Assembly: GCA_018241725.1 (NCBI GenBank)
Contig: JAFEDI010000062.1
Coordinates: forward strand, 19,807 to 83,806
DNA from: Pseudomonadota bacterium
GTDB taxonomy: Bacteria > Pseudomonadota > Gammaproteobacteria > Burkholderiales > Rhodocyclaceae
Reading direction: 5' to 3'
DNA: 64,000 bases
Shown here piece after piece: positions 8,476 to 17,184 of this stretch. The translations under genes and the position numbers were made by a program. The first letter of the stretch is position 1; each line of letters begins with the position of its first letter. The notes beneath the pieces were generated by a model. It had not been told where the DNA came from. It worked only from the letters and a program-made list of their open reading frames with translations, and made no database searches.

Positions 8476-9783
8476 TCAGGCAGCGCCGTTCGGGCGCTTG
8501 CCCAGGCGGGCCAGGTCGCCCGCGTAGCTGCGGCGCCCGACGACGAAGGCCAGCGCGGCGAGCAGCGGGATGAAGGGGATCATCTGCAGTGCGAACTGGA
8601 GGCCGAAGCGGTCGGCGAGAAAGCCGGTTACGAAGGGGCCGGGCGCCAGGCCGAGCAGGTTGTTGGCCAGTGTCAGCGTCGCAAAGGCGGTGGCGTGGAT
8701 GGCGGTCGGTGTGAGATTGGCCACCATTGCGCCGGCCGGGCCGGACGTGCCGGCCGCGACGAACATGCCCAGGCCGATGGCGACCAGTTGGGCGGAGCCG
8801 ACCGGCAGATGGAAGGCTCCGCCGAGCAGTACGCAGGTGCTCACGCTGTAGATGATCGCCATCCACCACTTGCGGGGGGCGATCTTGCGGCTGACGGCGT
8901 CCGTCATCATCCCGCAGGCTACCATGCCGACGGCGCCGATCAGTACGAAGAGGGCAGAGGTCAGGCCGGCCCGATCCGGCGGCATGCCGTAGTAGCGGTT
9001 GAGGTAGCTCGGCATCCACGCCATCACCGACGACATGACGATCAGCTGCAGCCCGCTGCCCACGTAGGCGCAGATCACCGAGCGGGACGAGAACAGGCCG
9101 GCCAGCAGCGGCCTGAGGCCACGCGGGGCGCCGCCCGCTTCGCGGCTGGCTGGCCGGACGCTGCCGACCCGCTTGTCGGTGACGCTCAGGAAGTACAGCA
9201 CCACCAGCACCGCGCCGAACAGGGCCATTGCGCCGAAAGCCCAGCGCCAGCCGAGGCGCGAAGCGATGAAGCCGCCGGTGGCCATGCCGAGCACGGACCC
9301 AAATGCGCCGCCGGCCATGAAGGCACCGGTCAGCGTGGAGCGCAGGTGCGGCGGAAAGATGCTGAGGATCAGCGCGATGCCGACGCTGCCGTAGGCCGCT
9401 TCGCCAACGCCGACGCAGAAGCGCGCGATGAACATCTCGCCGTAGCTCTCGGCGAGGGCGCAGGCCAGCGTGGCCACGCTCCACAGGGCGGCCATCAGCG
9501 TCACGCTGCGCACGCGGCCCCAGCGGTCGGCGACGACGGATAGCGGAAAGGTGAGGAGGCCGACCAGCAGGGCGACAATGCTGCTGAGGGAGCCCAGCTG
9601 GGTGTCGGACAGGCCCCATTCCGTCTTGAGGAGGGGGAAGACGGCGTTGAGGACCTGCCGCGACATGTAATCGGAAAGTAGCAGGCCGAAGGTCAGTGCG
9701 AACACGACCCAGGCGTAGCGCCGCGAAACGCTCGGCTCGACAGCATCGTCGAAGCTGGCGCTGTCGATGGTATGGATGGCCAA
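8476..9783 (-). CDS. MFS transporter
   Basis: A 435-aa inner-membrane carrier with about twelve hydrophobic segments. Loop motif DRWGRVRS after helix 2 and the repeated DRFGLQ in the second half mark the major facilitator fold. I place the start at TTG 9783 because GAGAGGAG lies just upstream; the longer reading from 9801 would begin inside that ribosome site. Its place beside BKACE and dioxygenase genes suggests uptake of an organic acid used by those enzymes, an inference from context only. Confidence 0.88.
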   Translation of the reverse strand: MAIHTIDSASFDDAVEPSVSRRYAWVVFALTFGLLLSDYMSRQVLNAVFPLLKTEWGLSDTQLGSLSSIVALLVGLLTFPLSVVADRWGRVRSVTLMAALWSVATLACALAESYGEMFIARFCVGVGEAAYGSVGIALILSIFPPHLRSTLTGAFMAGGAFGSVLGMATGGFIASRLGWRWAFGAMALFGAVLVVLYFLSVTDKRVGSVRPASREAGGAPRGLRPLLAGLFSSRSVICAYVGSGLQLIVMSSVMAWMPSYLNRYYGMPPDRAGLTSALFVLIGAVGMVACGMMTDAVSRKIAPRKWWMAIIYSVSTCVLLGGAFHLPVGSAQLVAIGLGMFVAAGTSGPAGAMVANLTPTAIHATAFATLTLANNLLGLAPGPFVTGFLADRFGLQFALQMIPFIPLLAALAFVVGRRSYAGDLARLGKRPNGAA

Positions 9784-9894
9784 GATTGTCTCCTCTCGCA
9801 ATCGCCGCCACTACGCCGGGCGCGTGGCGATCGTTCTGATGCTGGCTTGCCGGCGGGGACGCCGGAGCGTCCCCGCGACGGTCACTCGCGGTGA

Positions 9895-10950
9895 TCAGGC
9901 GTGCTGGGTGAAGCCGACCTGGCCGGACTTGCGGTTCGGGGCAAAGCCGTTGGCGGCGAGGGTCGCATCGGCACCTTCGTAGAAGGTACCGATCCTGTAG
10001 ATCTCGCGGGCCTCCTTGGCGTTGGCCACGTCACGTCCGAACTCGTTGGACAGGCGCACCAGCTGCTCGATCTGCTCGACGGTACCCATCTTGCGGTCGC
10101 GGCGCTGGGTCCAGATGTTGTCCTCGATGCCGCAACGCACGTGCAGGCCCATGGCGATGGCCATCATGTTGAGCGGCAGCACGTTGAGCATGGAGCTCTC
10201 GAGGGTCAGCACCGAACCGTCCGGGCAGGCGCGCACGAAGTTGGCCAGGTTGTAGATGTTCGGCTGGTCGAAGCCGCCGCCGATGGCGACCCAGGTCAGG
10301 ATCAGCGGCACGTTGCAGACGCCACGCCGCATCATGCGCTCGACGGTTTCCAGCTGGGAGATGTTGGCCAGCTGGAAGTGGGTCTGAATGCCCTTGGAAG
10401 ACAGGCGGCGGATGTGCTCCTCGACCCACTGGGGGCCGGCGGGAATCGTCATCTCGCGGTAGGCGTGGTACATCGCCGGGTCGGCCAGCGTGGTGCCGCG
10501 GATGTCGGCCTCGCACATCTGCTCGACCACGTTCATCTGGTTGGTGTTGATGGCGATGGTGACCTGGTCCGGTGTCGGGCTCAGCTCGGCGAGCATGTGG
10601 CGGGTATCGTCGGACAGCCACTTGGCGGCCTCGCCTTCGCCTTCGGGGGCGAAGGAAATGGAGCCGCCGACCTGGATGATCATGTCGGGCACGCGGGCGC
10701 GGATGCCGGCGATCAGCTCATTGAACTTGGACAGGCGCTTGGAGCCCTTGCCGTCCAGTTCGCGCACGTGCAGGTGCAGCACGGTGGCGCCGGCGTTGTA
10801 GCAGTCCACGGCTTTCTGGATCTGCTGGTCCATCGTCACCGGGATGTCGTCCGGGAAATCCTGGGGCATCCACTCGGGCCCGTAGGGGGCGCAGGTGATG
10901 ACGAGTTTCTGCATGTTCTCGGGGAACAGGGCGCCGTCGAGGAAGTTCAT
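9895..10950 (-). CDS. BKACE family (DUF849) beta-keto acid cleavage enzyme
   Basis: A 351-aa TIM-barrel enzyme of the family that condenses a beta-keto acid with acetyl-CoA, giving acetoacetyl-CoA and a new CoA thioester or amine product. LVITCAPYG opens the barrel and TVLHLHVRELDGKGSKRL holds the HxH zinc pair. LTWVAIGGGFDQPN and LTLESSMLNVLPLN are well conserved downstream. The ATG at 10950 has GGAGA at a good distance. Neighbours are an MFS carrier and a TauD-like dioxygenase. Substrate classes in the family include dehydrocarnitine and 3-keto-5-aminohexanoate; sequence alone does not decide. Confidence 0.9.
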   Translation of the reverse strand: MNFLDGALFPENMQKLVITCAPYGPEWMPQDFPDDIPVTMDQQIQKAVDCYNAGATVLHLHVRELDGKGSKRLSKFNELIAGIRARVPDMIIQVGGSISFAPEGEGEAAKWLSDDTRHMLAELSPTPDQVTIAINTNQMNVVEQMCEADIRGTTLADPAMYHAYREMTIPAGPQWVEEHIRRLSSKGIQTHFQLANISQLETVERMMRRGVCNVPLILTWVAIGGGFDQPNIYNLANFVRACPDGSVLTLESSMLNVLPLNMMAIAMGLHVRCGIEDNIWTQRRDRKMGTVEQIEQLVRLSNEFGRDVANAKEAREIYRIGTFYEGADATLAANGFAPNRKSGQVGFTQHA

Positions 10951-11015
10951 GTTGTGTCTCCAGTAAGCGTTATTGGATGAAGGTCGGGGAGGGAGGGAGA
11001 GCGGGGCGCCAGCCT

Positions 11016-11921
11016 TCAGAAGGGCCGGTCGCCAATGATGGCGGCGCGTTCCATCTTGCGATGGCAGGGCGCGTAATCCATGACCGCGTAGTGCTGGGTC
11101 GAGCGGTTGTCCCAGATCGCCACGCTGTTGGGCTTCCAGCGCCAGCGCACCTGATATTCGGGAACGTAGGCCTGGCTGATCAGGTACTGCAGCAGATCGC
11201 CGCCGGCCTGGTTGTAGTCCTGCCCGTAGCGCACGCGGCTCTTGTTGTGGAAATTGACGAAGTGGGTGGTGAAGGCATTGACGAACAGCACCTTCTCGCC
11301 GGTTTCCGGGTGGGTGCGCACCACCGGGTGCTCGGCATCCGGGTAGGCGGCCTTCATGGCCAGGCGCTTTTCCAGCGGCATGGCCGCCGCGAAGGACGCA
11401 TTGAAGCTGTGGCTGGCGCGCAGGTCGGCGATCTGCGCCTTGATGTCGTCCGGCAGCTTCTCGTAGGCGAGGACCATGTTGGCCCACATGGTGTCGCCGC
11501 CGAAGGGCGGGCACTCCACGCAGCGCAGCACGCAGCCCATGGCCGGCGTCTCGCGCCAGGTGCCGTCGCAGTGCCAGGCGTTCTCGTAGCGGTCCATCGG
11601 ATGGTCCGGGGTCTTGTAGATCTGCACGAGGCCCGGTGCGTCCGGATGGCTCGGCGCCATCGGATGATCTTCGAGCTGGCCGAAGCGCGACGCGAAGGCG
11701 ACGTGCTCCTGGCGGGAGATGTCCTGGTCGCGCAGGAACAGGACCTTGTACTCGAGCAGCAGGGCGTGGATCTCGTCCGCCAGCGCCTTGTCCCGCGAGG
11801 CATCGCCCAGATTCACGTTGAGCAGTTCGGCGCCGATGCTGGCGGTGAGCGGTTCGAACTTCACCGAAGTATTCAGGACGCCGGCCCGCACGATGGCGGG
11901 GGCGCCGGTGGCGTGGTTCAT
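11016..11921 (-). CDS. TauD/TfdA family Fe(II)/2-oxoglutarate dioxygenase
   Basis: This 301-aa protein keeps the iron triad: AWHCDGTW supplies the HxD pair and STQHYAVMDY the distal histidine, with RAAIIGD after it for 2-oxoglutarate. FLRDQDISRQEHVAFASRFG is the standard TauD N-terminal segment. The start at 11921 has AAGGAGA 9 bases upstream. Likely chemistry is hydroxylation that releases a leaving group from a small acid (taurine-, 2,4-D- or quinate-type substrates are family examples). It is co-directional with BKACE and a quinone reductase. Confidence 0.9.
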   Translation of the reverse strand: MNHATGAPAIVRAGVLNTSVKFEPLTASIGAELLNVNLGDASRDKALADEIHALLLEYKVLFLRDQDISRQEHVAFASRFGQLEDHPMAPSHPDAPGLVQIYKTPDHPMDRYENAWHCDGTWRETPAMGCVLRCVECPPFGGDTMWANMVLAYEKLPDDIKAQIADLRASHSFNASFAAAMPLEKRLAMKAAYPDAEHPVVRTHPETGEKVLFVNAFTTHFVNFHNKSRVRYGQDYNQAGGDLLQYLISQAYVPEYQVRWRWKPNSVAIWDNRSTQHYAVMDYAPCHRKMERAAIIGDRPF

Positions 11922-11970
11922 GGTGCTGTCTCCTTTTTTATGGTTTGTAGTAATGAATGCGGTGCCGACG

Positions 11971-12951
11971 TCAGAGCACGAAGATCGACGAGCCGGTGGT
12001 CTTGCGCGCTTCCAGATCCCGGTGAGCCTGGACGGCATCTTCGAGGGCGTAGCGCTGGTTGATCTCGATGCTGATGCGGCCGGCGGCCACGTGGCCGAAG
12101 ATCTCGCCGGCCAGTTCCGCCTTCTCCTGCGGATCGGCGATGTAGTCGGCGAGGGCCGGGCGGGTGAGGTACAGCGAGCCCTTCATCGCCAGGAGCTGCG
12201 GGTCGAGGGGCGGAATCGTGCCGGAGGCCGTGCCGACGCAGACCATCAGGCCGCGGCGCTTGAGGGAGTCCAGCGAGGCCATGAAGGTGCTCTTGCCGAC
12301 GCTGTCGAACACCACGTTGACGCCGACGCCGTCGGTCAGCTCGCGCACCCGCTTCGCCACATCCTCGTGGCTGTAGTTGATTACGTCGGTGCAGCCGTGG
12401 GCGCGGGCGACTTCGGCCTTCTCTTCGGTGGACACCGTGCCGATGACGCGCAGGCCGAGCAGGCGCGCCCACTGGGACACGATCAGGCCCACACCGCCGG
12501 CGGCCGCGTGGAGCAGGATGCTGTCGCCTTCCTTGAAGGCGTGGATGCGCCGCATCAGGTAGGCCGAGGTCAGTCCGCGCATGGTCATCGCCGCGGCGGT
12601 CTGGCAGGAGATGCCGTCCGGCAGCTTGATCAGCGGCGCGGCGGCGATCAGCCGGCGGGTGCTGTAGGCGCCGAGGGTGTTCAGGAAACCCGTGTAGGTG
12701 ACGCGGTCGCCGACGGCTACGTTGCTCACGCCGGCACCGACGGCTTCCACCACGCCAGCCGCCTCGACGCCCATGCCGGCCGGCAGCGGGATCGGGTAGG
12801 TGCCGTTGCGGAAATAGGTGTCGGCGAAGTTCAGGCCGACGGCCTCGTGGCGCAGGCGCACTTCGCCCGGCCCGGGCTCGCCGACGTGAATTTCTTCCCA
12901 GCGCAGCACTTCCGGGCTGCCGGTCTCGTGGAAGCGGATTGCATTGTCCAA
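11971..12951 (-). CDS. NADPH:quinone oxidoreductase, zinc-independent MDR family
   Basis: A 326-aa medium-chain dehydrogenase/reductase. The N-terminal half has GLNFADTYFRNGTYP, the quinone reductase signature, and lacks the structural-zinc cysteines of alcohol dehydrogenases. The nucleotide fold shows HAAAGGVGLIVSQWA, the AxxGGxG NADPH loop. The ending TTGSSIFVL matches Qor-type proteins. Substrate is uncertain: quinones or enones. It lies 24 bp downstream of the UspA-hemerythrin gene and 49 bp upstream of the dioxygenase in one directional group. Confidence 0.9.
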   Translation of the reverse strand: MDNAIRFHETGSPEVLRWEEIHVGEPGPGEVRLRHEAVGLNFADTYFRNGTYPIPLPAGMGVEAAGVVEAVGAGVSNVAVGDRVTYTGFLNTLGAYSTRRLIAAAPLIKLPDGISCQTAAAMTMRGLTSAYLMRRIHAFKEGDSILLHAAAGGVGLIVSQWARLLGLRVIGTVSTEEKAEVARAHGCTDVINYSHEDVAKRVRELTDGVGVNVVFDSVGKSTFMASLDSLKRRGLMVCVGTASGTIPPLDPQLLAMKGSLYLTRPALADYIADPQEKAELAGEIFGHVAAGRISIEINQRYALEDAVQAHRDLEARKTTGSSIFVL

Positions 12952-12975
12952 GGTGTTCTCCTTTGTCTGTCTTGT

Positions 12976-14013
12976 TCAGTGTTCCGGGGTTTCTTCCGCC
13001 GGGGAATGCGCCAGATTCACGATGCGCGAGAAAAGGCGCTTGTATTCCGCATCCGTATCGCCGCCGAAGCGTGGATCGTTGTTGCCGGAAAAGGCCGCGT
13101 TGATCTCGACCCAGTCCTCGTCTTTCAGGAAGCGTTGCGCGGCGGGCAGGATCACGCCTTCCTCGCGGCCCATGTGCTCCCACATGAAGCGGGCGTAGTG
13201 GGCGACGGCCTGCTCCACGTCATCGATAGCGGCGCCGCCGTGGGCGTATTCCTCCACCAGATGGGCCAGCGCGTTGAATAGCTGGTGGTCGCGCAGGTGC
13301 TGCCGTTCGAGTTCGTCCAGTTCGGCATTGGCCGAGACGGTGCGCTCCCGCAGCTTGCGGAACAGGTAGTCCTCTTCCTTCGGGTGATGCAGGCCCTGCG
13401 GAAAGTCGCGGATGTAGCGGACGATGGCCTGCATGATGGCAAGGTCGGGCTGCATCCCCTCCACGCGTGCGCGCTTCAGCAGATGCAGCCAGGCGTGCAG
13501 CACGGCGGCCATCGAGCGGTGCTCGTCGCGGATGATCCCGATGGCCTGAACGGCACGGGACGGCTCGGCGGTGGCCGAGACGAGCACCGGGATCTCCGAG
13601 TGGGTGACGAGCTTCAGCGTCTGTGAGCCGAGCATCATGCCGAGCGGGCTGCGCCGGCCGTGGGATGCCATGAGAACCAGGTCGCAGTTGGTGCTGCGCG
13701 CCGCGGCGAGGATTGCCCGGTAGGGCGTGTCGTCGATGGTGCTGAGGGACGCACAGGGCACGCCGCAGGCGCGGGCTGCCGATTCGGCCTTGGTCAGCAG
13801 CTCGCGGGCCCGGCCCTCGTAGGCGTAGCTGTAGTCCGCCGGCGAGGTCAGGCGCAGCACGTCGGCGTCGCCACTGAGCGCGGCACTGTAGTCGGCCTGC
13901 GCATGGAAAAAGGTGATCCGGGCTCCCAGCGTACGTGCGAACTCCACCGCCCGGCCGACGGTTTCGATGGAGAGATCCGTGTCATCGAGGGGAACGAGCA
14001 GGTGACGGTACAT
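12976..14013 (-). CDS. universal stress protein-hemerythrin fusion
   Basis: A 345-aa two-domain protein. Residues 1-145 are a UspA domain: MYRHLLVPLDDTDLS, then LVLMASHGRRSPLGMMLGS, the G-x2-G-x9-G(S/T) ATP loop. Residues about 158-300 are a four-helix hemerythrin/HHE domain with IIRDEHRSM, GLHHPKEEDYLF and MWEHMGREEGVILP, giving the His/Glu set of a di-iron site. The tail (DEDWVEINAAFSGNND) is typical of hemerythrin-like regulators. A sensor of O2, NO or peroxide tied to a nucleotide-binding stress domain is plausible. It is the first gene of the minus group and is divergent from the LuxR gene. Confidence 0.9.
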   Translation of the reverse strand: MYRHLLVPLDDTDLSIETVGRAVEFARTLGARITFFHAQADYSAALSGDADVLRLTSPADYSYAYEGRARELLTKAESAARACGVPCASLSTIDDTPYRAILAAARSTNCDLVLMASHGRRSPLGMMLGSQTLKLVTHSEIPVLVSATAEPSRAVQAIGIIRDEHRSMAAVLHAWLHLLKRARVEGMQPDLAIMQAIVRYIRDFPQGLHHPKEEDYLFRKLRERTVSANAELDELERQHLRDHQLFNALAHLVEEYAHGGAAIDDVEQAVAHYARFMWEHMGREEGVILPAAQRFLKDEDWVEINAAFSGNNDPRFGGDTDAEYKRLFSRIVNLAHSPAEETPEH

Positions 14014-14116
14014 GGCTACGACTCCTAGGTCAGGGTGCCGGAGAGGTCCGTCCCGTGGGCGGGAAGCTCTTCGGCGATTGCATGGGACTCATCCTAGGCG
14101 CTTGCCTGTGTCGTCA

Positions 14117-14138
14117 CCCCCCTCGCAAAGGAGGGGGG
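14117..14138. other. C/G-rich hairpin between the UspA-hemerythrin and LuxR genes
   Basis: CCCCCCTC and GAGGGGGG pair perfectly around a six-base loop. A similar C-tract hairpin (17057-17074) follows the LuxR gene. No T-run follows either. They may be dispersed G-rich intergenic elements rather than terminators; the rest of 14014-14283 shows no gene. Confidence 0.5.
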
Positions 14139-14283
14139 AGGGGGGTGGCAGCCGACTTTGCGGATATATTTGACGCCACGTATTCGATGCCACATTCCGG
14201 GGTACGTCCCTCCCCGCGCGGAGGGGGCCCCACAAGAAGATGCCGCTTCAGCGGCACAAGACCCTTGCTGCCACGGCGGACGC

Positions 14284-17013
14284 ATGTCGTCCGCCATTGA
14301 CCGGGCTTGCTCCATGACCGCTGCCATTGCCGAATCCGGCACCGCCTATTCTGAACTCGTGCTGCGCACGACACCGCCGCGCGCACCGCGCAACCTGCTG
14401 GTCCGCTCGCGGCTGAGCCTGGACGACGAACGTTTCCGCGAGCGCCCTGTGATCGTCGTGCAGGCCCCGCCGGGCTTCGGCAAGACTTCCCTGCTGGCTC
14501 AATGGCGGCACGAGTGCCTGGCCCGTGGCGCGGCGGTGGCGTGGATTTCGGTGGACGGGCGGGACGATCCGCTGCGCTTCCTGCACAGCCTGGTGCTTGC
14601 GGTGCGGGTCGGCTGTGCGCGGCCGCAGTTTGGCCGTGTGCTGATGGAGGGAGGGCAGGCGTCTCTCGGCGAACTGGACGGCATCACCGCCTGGCTGGCC
14701 GAGGTCGCCCAGTCGTCCCTCGACCTGGTGCTGATCATCGACGAGGCTGAGCGCCTGTCGGCGGCGCGGCGCAACGGCTTGAGCTACCTGCTGCACAACG
14801 CGCCGGCCAACCTGCGGGTGGTGATCGCGGCACGGGCTGGCTTCGACGCCGAGGTGGAGGACCTGAGCAGCTACGGGCACTGCGAGCTGGTCGGCGTCGA
14901 GATGCTGTGCTTCCGGCTGGAGGAAACCCTGTCCCTGGTCGGCAACCGTTTTGGCTCCAAGGTGGATGCCGACACCTGTGCGCGCTTGCAAGAGGCGACC
15001 GAAGGCTGGCCCCTCGGGCTGCAGCTGGCTCTGGCGGCGATGGAGCGGAGTACGGATCCACGCTCGGCGATCGAGGGGCTGGCATCCGGCAGCGGCGACC
15101 AGCGCCACCGTCTGGTGGATGCGCTGATGGCCCACCTGGCCGCCGACGACCTGGACTTCCTGACCCGCATCGCGGTGGTGGACCTCCTGCATCCCGATCT
15201 GTGCCGGGCCCTGGTCGGGGATGACGCGGAAGAGCGCCTGCAGCGCCTCAGTCGGGACACGCCGATCTTTGTGGTGGGCGACAACAGCGCCTGGTCGCGT
15301 CTGCATACCCTTGCACGCGACGGGCTGCGGGCACGGCTCGGCGAACTGCCGGTCGACCAGCAGGCAGGTCTCCATGAGCGGGCCATGGGCTGGCTGGCCA
15401 GCCACGGGATGATCGAAGAGGCTGCCCGCCATGCCCTGGCTGCCGGGCAACGGGAGCAAGCCTACGACCTGGCCGAGCAATGCCTCTACGACGCGGTCGT
15501 GCAGGGCCACCTTGGGACGGTACTCGAGTGGTTGGAGCTGGTGCCGGACACGGAGCGGGACAAGCGGCCGCGTCTGCGCCTCGCCGCAGCCTGGGTGCTG
15601 GCGGTCAGCGAACGCCACGCGGAGGCCGAGGTGCTGGTCGAGCGCATTCTGTCCCAGCCCAATGTGGATGCGGCCCTGCGCTATGAATGTGCGCTGATCC
15701 TGAGCGGTGCCGCCTATTACGCCGACGACCCGGACCAGTGCGCAGCCTTGTTCGCCCCCTGGCGGGACACGCCGCCGGTCCGCGAGCCGCGTCTGTTGCA
15801 GATGCACGCCAACCGCCAGTCGGTGCTGGCCATCGTGCAGGGCGACCCGGTCGCCGCGCGCCGCTACCAGCAGGCGGCCCCGCGTGGCGACTACGGCAAG
15901 GCCCACGGCTACGCGGTGCGCTGGGGCGAATTCGCCACCGGCCTGAGTTATTTCTGGGAAGGGCAGATGCTGCTCGCCGAAGAAGCCTTGCGACCGACGC
16001 TGGCGCGCCTGGACGCCGATCTCGGCCGCCGCCATCCACTGGCCTGTATGGTCGCTTCATTGCTGGCGTCGGCGGTCTATGAACGCGATCGCCTCGACGA
16101 AGCGTCGGCTTTGCTCGCCAACCGACTCGACGTGCTCGAACGGGGTGGCACGCCGGAGACGGCGCTGTTCGGCTATCGCACCGCGGCGCGGCTGGCGGCC
16201 GCGCAAGGCATCGAGCATCGCGCGCTGGACCTCCTCGAGGCCTTGTACTCGGTGGGCATGGCCCGTCACCTGCCGCGCCTGTGCGTGGCGGCGCTGGCGG
16301 AGCAGACCCGCATGCACGCCGGTCGTTTCCGCTCGGAGACCTGTCGCGCGCTGGTCGAGCGGGTCGATCACATTCTCGAAGGGGAGGGGCTGCCCACCGG
16401 CGAACTTTGGTGGCGGGCGGCCCGTCTGCCGCAGCTCCTGACCCACGCCCATGCAGCGATTGCCGAGCAAAACTGGCCGGCTGCGCTGGATGCGCTGACC
16501 CGTGCGATGCCGCTGGCCGAGGCCCTCAAGCAGGGCCGGGTGCGGATCGAGATCATGGCTTTGCGGGCCTTCGCCCTCGACCGCAACGGCGTTGACGGCC
16601 GCCCGGTGCTGCACGAAGCCCTCAGCCTGGCACAGACCTACGGCCTGATGAGGACCTTCGCCGACGCCCACCCGGCCATGGCGGACTGGGCCCGGCGCAT
16701 CGCCGAGGAAGACGACAACGGCGCAGCCGCCGACCGCCCCGTCCCGATTGCCCGCACCGTGAGGCCGGCACCAGACCTCAAGGCAGGTGGCCCGCGAGCG
16801 GTGCCGAGCATGGTGCTGACGCCGAAGGAGCGGGAGATCCTGGAACTGCTGGCACGCAATCTTTCCAACAAGGAGATTGCCCAGTCCCTGGCGGTGGGCG
16901 AAGCCACCGTCAAGTGGCACCTCAAGAACCTCTTCGGCAAGCTCGGCGCCGGCACCCGCCGCCACGTCGTACGCCGCGCCCAGGTGCTGGGCCTCCTCGA
17001 AGGCGTGGAGTAA
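14284..17013 (+). CDS. MalT-like LuxR family transcriptional regulator (LAL/STAND ATPase)
   Basis: About 909 aa. An N-terminal STAND ATPase carries Walker A APPGFGKTSLL near residue 60 and a Walker B-like LVLIIDEAERL. The long middle is alpha-helical and TPR-like (HALAAGQREQAYDLAEQCL). The C-terminus is a LuxR/GerE helix-turn-helix: LTPKEREILELLARNLSNKEIAQSL, then ATVKWHLKNLFGKL. The start is uncertain: ATG 14284 and ATG 14314 both lack a strong ribosome site. It precedes the DUF1302/DUF1329 operon by about 170 bp and is divergent from the BKACE group, so it probably activates one or both in response to an inducer bound by the helical region. Confidence 0.9.
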   Translation: MSSAIDRACSMTAAIAESGTAYSELVLRTTPPRAPRNLLVRSRLSLDDERFRERPVIVVQAPPGFGKTSLLAQWRHECLARGAAVAWISVDGRDDPLRFLHSLVLAVRVGCARPQFGRVLMEGGQASLGELDGITAWLAEVAQSSLDLVLIIDEAERLSAARRNGLSYLLHNAPANLRVVIAARAGFDAEVEDLSSYGHCELVGVEMLCFRLEETLSLVGNRFGSKVDADTCARLQEATEGWPLGLQLALAAMERSTDPRSAIEGLASGSGDQRHRLVDALMAHLAADDLDFLTRIAVVDLLHPDLCRALVGDDAEERLQRLSRDTPIFVVGDNSAWSRLHTLARDGLRARLGELPVDQQAGLHERAMGWLASHGMIEEAARHALAAGQREQAYDLAEQCLYDAVVQGHLGTVLEWLELVPDTERDKRPRLRLAAAWVLAVSERHAEAEVLVERILSQPNVDAALRYECALILSGAAYYADDPDQCAALFAPWRDTPPVREPRLLQMHANRQSVLAIVQGDPVAARRYQQAAPRGDYGKAHGYAVRWGEFATGLSYFWEGQMLLAEEALRPTLARLDADLGRRHPLACMVASLLASAVYERDRLDEASALLANRLDVLERGGTPETALFGYRTAARLAAAQGIEHRALDLLEALYSVGMARHLPRLCVAALAEQTRMHAGRFRSETCRALVERVDHILEGEGLPTGELWWRAARLPQLLTHAHAAIAEQNWPAALDALTRAMPLAEALKQGRVRIEIMALRAFALDRNGVDGRPVLHEALSLAQTYGLMRTFADAHPAMADWARRIAEEDDNGAAADRPVPIARTVRPAPDLKAGGPRAVPSMVLTPKEREILELLARNLSNKEIAQSLAVGEATVKWHLKNLFGKLGAGTRRHVVRRAQVLGLLEGVE

Positions 17014-17184
17014 GCCTCTCCCGCAAGACCCTCTCGCCCCCTCCGTGCCCCCCCGACCCCCAACTTTGTGGGGGGGGTGCGCTTTCTCCAGCTCTGGAAA
17101 ATGAGCCTCACTGCAGCGGATCAACCTGCTGCGAGACAAGAGGCGCTGCTCGATCAGCAGCATCCAAAGGAGGAGGGGCGAGAC

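Noticed and set aside
14117-17074. C/G-tract hairpins on both sides of LuxR as transposon ends
   Set aside because: They are low-complexity and not proper inverted repeats of each other; no transposase or target duplication is seen.
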